11,355 bases of DNA, from positions 1-11,355 of the forward strand of contig CAMYZY010000018.1 in assembly GCA_947304075.1 (NCBI GenBank). Direction: 5' to 3'. Shown here piece after piece: positions 6,002 through 11,355 of the stretch. Both the position numbers and the translations under genes were made by a program. Within the stretch, counting starts at the first letter, position 1, and every line of letters begins with the position of its first letter. Under the pieces are notes generated by a model that saw nothing but the letters and a program-made list of their open reading frames with translations, made no database searches and was not told where the DNA came from. Origin of the DNA: an uncultured Candidatus Saccharibacteria bacterium (GTDB lineage Bacteria; Patescibacteriota; Saccharimonadia; Saccharimonadales; Saccharimonadaceae).

Positions 6002-6008
6002 AATTGTT

Positions 6009-7322
6009 ATGGATATCTTTTTAGGTGTGGTAATTGGGCTTTTGGTGCTGATGGTGCTAGTCACGATACATGAGTTTGGGCATTTTTTGGCGGCTCGCAA
6101 AAATGGCGTCAATGTATTAGAGTTTGGGATTGGGTTTCCGCCACGGGCGATTGCTTGGCGTAAAGACCCGAGAACTGGCAAATGGCACAAATTGCCACGA
6201 GATGAATGGAAAAAAGAAAAGGTATCAAAGGTAGTCTATTCAGACGAAAAAGATAAAAGCCTGGCTCAAAAAGGTATGATTTTTAGCTTGAACTGGCTAC
6301 CAATTGGCGGTTTTTGTCAGATGGATGGCGAATCGGCTGCCGATAAGAGACCGGGTACGTTTGGAAAGAGTAGTTTCTGGGCAAAAACTAAGATTCTTTT
6401 TGCAGGTGTTGCAATGAACTGGCTTGCGGCTTTTGTGATTTTTACAGTTTTGGCGTGGACGGGAATGCCGGAGTTTCTTGAAGGGCAATTTAAAATACCT
6501 GCAGATACAAAAAGCGAATTTACACCAGTGCAAATTACGAGCGTAGCAGAAGATTCGCCGGCGGCGTATGCCGGCCTAAGAAAAGATGATTATATTTTGT
6601 CAGTTGATGGAAATGAGTTTAAATATGCCAGTGAGATAATCGATTATAATAGCGCTCACGCTGGCGATAAAGTGATTTACCAGATTAGAAGATGGGAAAA
6701 TATTTGTAATATGACGCATTGTATTCAGGAGCCATGTGAATGTGAGTCTGATGAAATGGAAGAGCTTACTACGAAAGTGTTGGTAACCCTAAACGAAGCC
6801 GACGCAGAATATTTGCTCGGCGTAACGATGGAGTCGACGCAGGGGGTGTCTTATTCGACTTGGTCAGCCCCAATCGTCGGAGCGGGACTAACTCTGCAGT
6901 TAACGGGCGAAACTTTTAAAGGTGTAGGGATTATGCTTTCGAATCTGATTTCTGGTACGGCTAGGTTGTTTAGTCCGAATTCAGAAATAAGAGAAGAGGG
7001 CCAGGAAGCTTTGTCACAAGTAAAAGATTCCGTTTCAGGGCCAGTTGGTATAATTGGCGTGCTGTTCCCAGCCTTTACAGCGGCTGGACCGACTAATTTG
7101 GCGTTTTTGGCGGCGGTGATATCGGTGTCTCTAGCTTGTATGAACGTATTGCCAATTCCGGCACTGGACGGTGGAAGATGGCTTTTGATTGCAATTTATA
7201 AACTGCGCAAAAAGGAGCTAACCAAGGAAACCGAAGAAAAAATCGTTTCTAGAGCATTTATAATACTACTGGCGCTAATATCTGTGGTAACGATACTTGA
7301 TATTATGAGGATTGTCAGCTGA
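6009..7322 (+). CDS. rseP: RseP/RasP-type site-2 zinc metalloprotease (M50B)
   Basis: This is an integral membrane protease that cleaves transmembrane segments of anti-sigma factors or leftover signal peptides in regulated intramembrane proteolysis. It has 437 residues. The first helix carries the zinc site HEFGH (His21, Glu22, His25). The loop after EFGIGFPPRAIAW is long and charged (about 50-88) before LPIGGF. A second helix is at about 132-150. A PDZ domain follows (about 172-275: ITSVAEDSPAAYAGLRKDD, SVDG). GPVGIIG (344-350) and NVLPIPALDGG (379-389) supply the LDG zinc ligand Asp387, and a final helix is at about 415-433. Inside the PDZ region is an unusual cysteine cluster, Cys233, 238, 243 and 245 with His237. 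It appears leaderless: the promoter -10 lies 7 nt before the ATG. It overlaps the next gene by TGATG. Confidence 0.95.
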   Translation: MDIFLGVVIGLLVLMVLVTIHEFGHFLAARKNGVNVLEFGIGFPPRAIAWRKDPRTGKWHKLPRDEWKKEKVSKVVYSDEKDKSLAQKGMIFSLNWLPIGGFCQMDGESAADKRPGTFGKSSFWAKTKILFAGVAMNWLAAFVIFTVLAWTGMPEFLEGQFKIPADTKSEFTPVQITSVAEDSPAAYAGLRKDDYILSVDGNEFKYASEIIDYNSAHAGDKVIYQIRRWENICNMTHCIQEPCECESDEMEELTTKVLVTLNEADAEYLLGVTMESTQGVSYSTWSAPIVGAGLTLQLTGETFKGVGIMLSNLISGTARLFSPNSEIREEGQEALSQVKDSVSGPVGIIGVLFPAFTAAGPTNLAFLAAVISVSLACMNVLPIPALDGGRWLLIAIYKLRKKELTKETEEKIVSRAFIILLALISVVTILDIMRIVS

Positions 7323-8074
7323 TGGTGGTGGTATCAATAATATTAATGATGATTTGGGCGGGAGCTTCCGTAATTGTTTCGCAATTAGCGGTGGGCTATG
7401 CGATGCTTTGGATTATCGGTGCAGAAGCATTCGGCAACCCCTTGCCGACGGCTATTTATTCTGCGCTTTCATATATTCTGGCGATGATTTTGGTGCTCGT
7501 GGTACCAAAAATGGTGACCGATAAATATCAGAAAAAACCCAAAAAGAAAACTACTACCGTAAAAGCATATCTAGAAGAACTAGGCATTAAAGGTTGGCCG
7601 ACTTGGGCAGATATTGGTATGGCGCCACTTGGCATGATTGCATATCTACTGCTGGCGACTTTGTTTGTGGCGATATTTAGCCTTTTCCCATGGTTCGATG
7701 CTTCGGAGATACAAGACGTTGGTTTTAGTACTTATATTTCGGGATTTGATCGAGTGATTGCGTTCTTTGTGATTGTAGTTCTAGCGCCAATTGCCGAAGA
7801 AGTCATCTTTCGTGGATGGCTATATACTAAAATCAAAAACACTGTTTTGAGAAAATGCCCTAAGATGGCGTCGATTATTATTACGAATTTATTGGTTTCG
7901 CTGACGTTTGCGATTGTGCATTTACAATGGAATGTAGGAGTAAATGTATTCGCAATGTCGATAGTGTTGTGCGGTCTAAGGGAGATTACCGGCACACTAT
8001 ATTCTGGAATTATTTTACATATGTTAAAAAACGGCGTCGCATTTTATCTGGTGTACGTGCTCGGTATCCAGTAG
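7322..8074 (+). CDS. CPBP-family intramembrane metalloprotease (CAAX/Abi type)
   Basis: This is a polytopic membrane protein of 250 residues with about six hydrophobic segments. It carries all CPBP (Rce1-like) motifs: EEVIFR (Glu159, Glu160, Arg164), FAIVH (Phe196, His200) and HMLKN (His233, Asn237). These residues form the intramembrane glutamate/histidine protease site. Family members act in CAAX-like processing, bacteriocin immunity, or, for the related PrsW, site-1 cleavage of anti-sigma factors; which applies cannot be read from the sequence. A lysine-rich loop (about 68-81) separates the first two helices from the catalytic core. Its ATG shares one base with the rseP stop (TGATG), so translation is coupled, with GAGGA in the rseP end as a possible ribosome binding site. 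The tight pairing suggests a joint role with RseP (inference). Confidence 0.9.
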   Translation: MVVVSIILMMIWAGASVIVSQLAVGYAMLWIIGAEAFGNPLPTAIYSALSYILAMILVLVVPKMVTDKYQKKPKKKTTTVKAYLEELGIKGWPTWADIGMAPLGMIAYLLLATLFVAIFSLFPWFDASEIQDVGFSTYISGFDRVIAFFVIVVLAPIAEEVIFRGWLYTKIKNTVLRKCPKMASIIITNLLVSLTFAIVHLQWNVGVNVFAMSIVLCGLREITGTLYSGIILHMLKNGVAFYLVYVLGIQ

Positions 8075-8098
8075 CTTGTTACGGCATAATTCTAGATA

Positions 8099-8107
8099 TG
8101 GTATAAT
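8099..8107 (+). promoter_or_regulatory. Extended -10 promoter of proS, probably leaderless
   Basis: TG (8099-8100), one base, then TATAAT (8102-8107). The proS ATG at 8117 is 9 nt further, so the leader is about 0-3 nt. There is no Shine-Dalgarno. A TTGTTA (8076-8081) lies 20 nt upstream and is a poor -35. Confidence 0.75.
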
Positions 8108-8116
8108 TAGTTTATT

Positions 8117-9346
8117 ATGAGACTATCGAAAACTTTTGTAAAAACACTAAGAGATGCGCCGAAAGACGAGACGGCAACTAATGGTTCACTACTTTGTAGG
8201 GCGGGGTATGTTCATAAGGAAATGGCTGGGATTTATGATTATTTGCCGCTTGGTTTAAAAGTAATATAAAACATCAAAAGTAATATTAGGGAAGAATTAA
8301 ACAATATTGGCTGCGAAGAGATTTTGATGACTGCTCTACAAAATCCAGAGCCTTGGGAAAAAACTGGAAGGTTTTCTAATCAGGAAGTAGATATTTGGTT
8401 TAAAACTGAACTTAATTCGGGTGGCATATTGGGGCTAGCGCCAACGCACGAAGAACCGATTACTAGTTTAATGAAAAGTTATATTTCTAGTTACAAAGAT
8501 TTGCCGCTATACGTTTATCAGTTCCAAAATAAATTCCGCAATGAACTACGTGCTAAATCGGGGATTTTGCGTGGACGTGAATTCTTGATGAAGGATTTGT
8601 ACAGTTTTCATACATCAAAGGAAGATTTGGATGACTTTTATCAAAAAGTCGAGCAAGCATATGGGCGAATTTTTGAACGAGTCGGGTTAGGTGGTTCTAC
8701 ATTTAAAACTTTTGCGAGTGGCGGAATTTTTTCGAAATACTCACACGAGTATCAGACTTTTTTGCCGGTGGGTGAAGATACAGTTTATTATAATAATGAT
8801 AAATCGATTGTGCTAAACAAAGAAGTGTTTAACGATGAAGTTTTGAAGGATTTGGGTGCAGAAAACGAAAAGTTTGAAGAAACCAATGCGGCGGAAGTGG
8901 GAAATATCTTTAAGTTGCAATTTAAATATTCTGAGCCACTTGGCTTAAAATTTATCGATGAAGATAATCAGCAAAAAACCGTCTATATGGGTTGCTATGG
9001 AATTGGAGTTTCGAGACTGATGGGAGTAATTGCGGAGAAATTTGCGGACGAAAAAGGCTTGGTGTGGCCAGAAACCGTAGCGCCGTTTAAATATTATTTA
9101 ATTGGTATTGGTGAAAAGGGTATAGAAGAAGCCGAGAAATTCTATGATGGCAGGGGAAGTACAGTAGTGTTTGATGATCGGGACAAACGACCGGGTGAAA
9201 AATTTGCCGATAGCGAGCTAATGGGTATGCCACTTCGCATCGTGATTTCGGATAAAACTCTAGCCGAAAATGAAGCCGAAATCACTGACAGAAAGACCGG
9301 TGAGACTTGGCGAGTGAAACTAGAAGAATTGTTTGAAAAGTTTTAA
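8117..9346 (+). pseudogene. proS: Prolyl-tRNA synthetase interrupted by one in-frame TAA
   Basis: ProRS charges tRNA-Pro. From the ATG at 8117 the frame begins MRLSKTFVKTLRDAPKDE and runs to GIYDYLPLGLKVI, exactly as in bacterial ProRS, then meets TAA at 8267-8269 (codon 51). The same frame continues at once with NIKSNIREELNNIGCEEILM, normal ProRS, to the stop at 9346, for 409 residues in all. Homologues have Lys or Arg at the stop position, so a single AAA-to-TAA change explains it. Downstream it has LAPTHEEP (107-114), motif 2 FRNE and REFLMKD (140-160), motif 3 CYGIGVSRL (293-301) and an anticodon-binding domain (about 317-409). The large editing insertion of E. coli-type ProRS is absent. 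Restarting near 8327 would lose motif 1. Either the base is a sequence error or strain variant, or the gene is broken; the rest shows no decay. Confidence 0.9.
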
Positions 9347-9356
9347 AAAATAAGGG

Positions 9357-9385
9357 TTGACACAATGGCAGTTTTCATATAAACT
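9357..9385 (+). promoter_or_regulatory. greA promoter
   Basis: A perfect TTGACA -35 lies at 9357-9362, 10 nt past the proS stop. The -10 is less clear: TATAAA (9378-9383, 15-nt spacer) or TAAACT (9380-9385, 17-nt spacer). The leader of about 25-30 nt carries GGAG (9407-9410), 5 nt before the greA ATG. Confidence 0.6.
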
Positions 9386-9415
9386 ATACCTTGTTTTTAT
9401 GTAAATGGAGAAAAA

Positions 9416-9862
9416 ATGATTAATAAAACAATTAGTCTTACCGCGGAAGGTAAGAAAGAGCTGGAGAAGGAGCTGGATGAACTCATTAAAGGGCGCCCAG
9501 CGATTGCCGAAAGAATTGCTACGGCTAGGGCCTTTGGCGATTTGTCGGAAAATGAAGAATATAGCTCGGCAAGAAATGAGCAAAAAACGGCCGAAAGCAG
9601 AATAATGGAAATCCAAGAAATTCTCAAAAATTCTAAGATTATTCGTGCTGGCAAAAGAAACAAGGTTGATTTAGGCGCCATGGTGTCGTTAGATTTTGGT
9701 GGTCGCAAATTAAACTACACGCTTGTAGGTGCTACCGAAGCGAATCCATTGGACGGGAAAATTTCGAATGAATCGCCAATTGGTAAGGCTCTGATGGGAC
9801 GAAAAGCTGGTGAATCATTTGATTTTAATGGTAAAGAGGTTAAGATTGTCGAAATCCAGTAA
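9416..9862 (+). CDS. greA: Transcript cleavage factor GreA
   Basis: GreA enters the secondary channel of RNA polymerase and stimulates cleavage of backtracked RNA. The 148-residue protein has the N-terminal coiled coil (about 8-75) with the acidic tip GDLSENEEY, where Asp42 and Glu45 correspond to the residues that coordinate the catalytic magnesium. These acidic residues mark it as an active Gre factor rather than an inhibitory Gfh-type paralogue. The C-terminal FKBP-like domain (about 80-148) contains VSLDFGGRK and SPIGKALMGRKAGESFDF. It is slightly shorter than E. coli GreA (158). The start is supported by GGAG 5 nt upstream and by MINKTISLTAEG matching family N-termini. The lysS promoter lies within its last codons. 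Confidence 0.96.
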   Translation: MINKTISLTAEGKKELEKELDELIKGRPAIAERIATARAFGDLSENEEYSSARNEQKTAESRIMEIQEILKNSKIIRAGKRNKVDLGAMVSLDFGGRKLNYTLVGATEANPLDGKISNESPIGKALMGRKAGESFDFNGKEVKIVEIQ

Positions 9863-9873
9863 CATGATATAAT
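9846..9873 (+). promoter_or_regulatory. lysS promoter, probably leaderless
   Basis: TTGTCG (9846-9851), a 16-nt spacer and TATAAT (9868-9873) with TG one base upstream (9865-9866). The lysS ATG at 9881 is 7 nt past the -10, so transcription should start at or next to the A of the ATG. No Shine-Dalgarno. The promoter is embedded in the greA 3' end. Confidence 0.8.
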
Positions 9874-9880
9874 ATATAGT

Positions 9881-11332
9881 ATGTTACTTGAAGATTATAG
9901 AAACGAAAGACTCCGCAAACTCACGGAGCTTCGTGAACGGGGGATTGAGCCATATCCATCAAAAAGTCATCGTAATACCAAGATTTTTGATGTGGTAAAC
10001 CATTTTGATGAAAAACAGGGCCAGGATGTATGCATCGCAGGGCGTATTGTCGCAATCCGGTCATTTGGTAAATTGGTGTTTTTGAAAGTTCGTGACTACA
10101 CTGGCGAAGTGCAGATTTTTATGAAAGCAAGTTCAGAAGAAACACCAGCGGGAATGCTGGGTGCAAAGGATGTGAGACTACTAGATATTGGTGATTTTAT
10201 TGAAGTAACAGGTAAGGTCGACAAATCGCAGACTGGTGAAATATCGGTCTTTTCGGACTTCGTGAGACTCTTAACCAAGAGTCTTAGGCCTTTGCCAGAA
10301 AAGTTTGCCAATAAAGAAGAGCGCTACCGTCGTCGCTATGTTGATATGAATGTCAATCCAGATGTGCGCGAAAGGCTAGTGCGACGCTCTAAGTTTTGGC
10401 AGGCGACGCGTGATTTTATGAACAAACATGGGTTTGTGGAGATTAACATCCCGGTGCTAGAGCACACGACTGGTGGAGCAGACGCAAAGCCATTTGTGAC
10501 GCACATGAATGCTCTAGACGAAGATTTTTATCTACGCATTTCGCATGAATTGCCTTTAAAACGACTGCTGGGTGGTGGTTTTGAAAAGGTTTATGACATA
10601 GGGCCGAGATTTCGCAATGAGGGCGTAGACGATGAACATTTGCCAGAACACATCGCTTTTGAAGCTTATGCAGCTTATGAAAACTATGAAGACGGTATGA
10701 AGTTTTATGAAGAAATGATGAAATACGTTTGTATGCAAACTTGGGGCACGTTGAAATTTAAGGTGGGCGGATTTGAGATTGATTTAGACTGCGAATGGCC
10801 AAGATACAAATATGCTGATTTATTAAAAGAAAAATATAATGTTGATGTGTTTAACCCAGACAGGGAACAACTAATTGGGATTCTGAAAAGCAATGGAGTG
10901 GAGTCAGATTTTGAAATGACGACACCGCATCTAATTGACCATGTGTGGAAGCTGATTCGCAAAACTTCTGCTGGACCGTACTGGGTGATAGAAGAGCCTT
11001 TGAGTCTCTCGCCACTAGCCAAACAGTCGGCAGATAACCCACTTGTAACCGAAAGATTCCACCCTGTGATTGCAGGAACTGAAATGGGGAATGGTTTTTC
11101 GGAATTAAACGATCCTTTGGACCAATTAGATAGGTTTAAAGAGCAACAAGCGGCCCGCGATGCGGGGGATGAAGAAGCGCAAATGCTTGATATGGATTTT
11201 GTCGAGATGCTTGAATATGGTATGCCCCCGGCTTGTGGCTGGGGTAATTCGGAACGCAATTTCTGGCTACTTGAAGGTGTGTCAGGGCGCGAAGCGGTGC
11301 CGTTCCCGACGATGAAAAATAAAGAAGACTAA
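9881..11332 (+). CDS. lysS: Lysyl-tRNA synthetase, class II
   Basis: LysRS charges tRNA-Lys. The 483-residue protein (E. coli 505) has an N-terminal helix and OB-fold anticodon domain (about 48-133: IAGRIVAIRSFGKLVFLKVRD, GDFIEVTGKV), then YRRRYVDMNVNPDVRERLVRRS (149-170), motif 1 near FVEINIPVLEHTTGGADAKPF (185-205), and motif 2 FRNEGVDDEHLPEH (244-257). ERFHPVIAGTEMGNGFSELNDP (391-412) is typical of LysRS. Motif 3 is GWGNSERNFWLLEGVSGREAVPFP (453-476), keeping the ATP-binding Arg459 in an ER pair where most bacteria have IDR. Motif 2 is also atypical: HIAFEAYAAY replaces FTMMEFYMAY. Both read as a divergent but intact enzyme. The start is the first ATG after its promoter, and the N-terminus fits the family. 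No terminator is visible in the last 23 bases of the window. Confidence 0.96.
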   Translation: MLLEDYRNERLRKLTELRERGIEPYPSKSHRNTKIFDVVNHFDEKQGQDVCIAGRIVAIRSFGKLVFLKVRDYTGEVQIFMKASSEETPAGMLGAKDVRLLDIGDFIEVTGKVDKSQTGEISVFSDFVRLLTKSLRPLPEKFANKEERYRRRYVDMNVNPDVRERLVRRSKFWQATRDFMNKHGFVEINIPVLEHTTGGADAKPFVTHMNALDEDFYLRISHELPLKRLLGGGFEKVYDIGPRFRNEGVDDEHLPEHIAFEAYAAYENYEDGMKFYEEMMKYVCMQTWGTLKFKVGGFEIDLDCEWPRYKYADLLKEKYNVDVFNPDREQLIGILKSNGVESDFEMTTPHLIDHVWKLIRKTSAGPYWVIEEPLSLSPLAKQSADNPLVTERFHPVIAGTEMGNGFSELNDPLDQLDRFKEQQAARDAGDEEAQMLDMDFVEMLEYGMPPACGWGNSERNFWLLEGVSGREAVPFPTMKNKED

Positions 11333-11355
11333 TTAAATAGTCTATTACGCTAGGA

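Noticed and set aside
8267..8269. TAA reassigned to an amino acid
   Set aside because: rpsB, tsf, greA, lysS, uppS and others end at TAA with family-typical C-termini, so general recoding does not fit; known CPR recoding concerns TGA.
8324..9346. Downstream open frame as a complete, separately started ProRS
   Set aside because: It lacks the N-terminal about 70 residues, including the GIYDYLPLG region and motif 1, and has no promoter or ribosome binding site of its own.
10705..11259. 184-codon open frame on the minus strand inside lysS
   Set aside because: It lies fully antisense to a clearly conserved LysRS catalytic domain, has serine-rich low-complexity composition and no ribosome binding site; it is a shadow of the real gene.
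1..11355. CRISPR arrays, insertion sequences, tRNA or rRNA genes, phage genes
   Set aside because: No direct-repeat arrays, transposase motifs, cloverleaf sequences or phage proteins were seen on either strand; genes are densely packed housekeeping or surface genes.

Overview
The window looks like a chromosomal piece of a small-genome, host-dependent bacterium of the Candidate Phyla Radiation, most likely Ca. Saccharibacteria (TM7). The reasons are a bL31 of the zinc-free B type with a long basic tail, a lysyl-tRNA synthetase with atypical class II motifs, a ProRS without the large editing insertion, and a broken-up version of the widespread rpsB-tsf-pyrH-frr-uppS-cdsA-dxr-rseP-proS cluster that lacks pyrH, cdsA and dxr. 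Several genes have an extended -10 promoter placed directly before the ATG and no Shine-Dalgarno. The taxonomic call is inference from gene content and protein style.

Layout: 1-2138 holds two plus-strand surface-protein genes. Both have signal peptides and beta-sandwich ectodomains. The first is anchored by a C-terminal helix; the second ends in a PDTG sorting-like signal. A strong hairpin terminator closes the pair. 2134-3559 is the minus-strand rpsB-tsf operon with a consensus-like promoter and a structured 5' leader. Its promoter overlaps a divergent promoter for a ClpP-like peptidase gene (3623-4264), which ends in a classic terminator. 4302-4733 is a monocistronic rpmE (bL31). 4735-5980 is frr-uppS with ATGA overlap. 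5993-8074 is rseP plus a CPBP-type intramembrane protease with TGATG overlap. 8099-9346 is proS, interrupted by one in-frame TAA at codon 51. 9357-9862 is greA and 9846-11332 is lysS.

Functionally the window covers translation (S2, EF-Ts, L31, RRF, ProRS, LysRS), transcript elongation rescue (GreA), lipid carrier synthesis (UppS), proteolysis in and near the membrane (ClpP-like, RseP, CPBP), and cell-surface display. The points most worth a second look are the single nonsense codon in proS, the set of probably leaderless genes (rpmE, rseP, proS, lysS), a cysteine cluster inserted in the RseP PDZ region, the EF-Ts TDFV-to-TSFV change, the Glu at the catalytic Asp position of the ClpP-like protein, and the hairpin leader of rpsB. 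No mobile elements, CRISPR arrays, tRNAs or rRNAs were seen, and no clearly new multi-gene system stands out.
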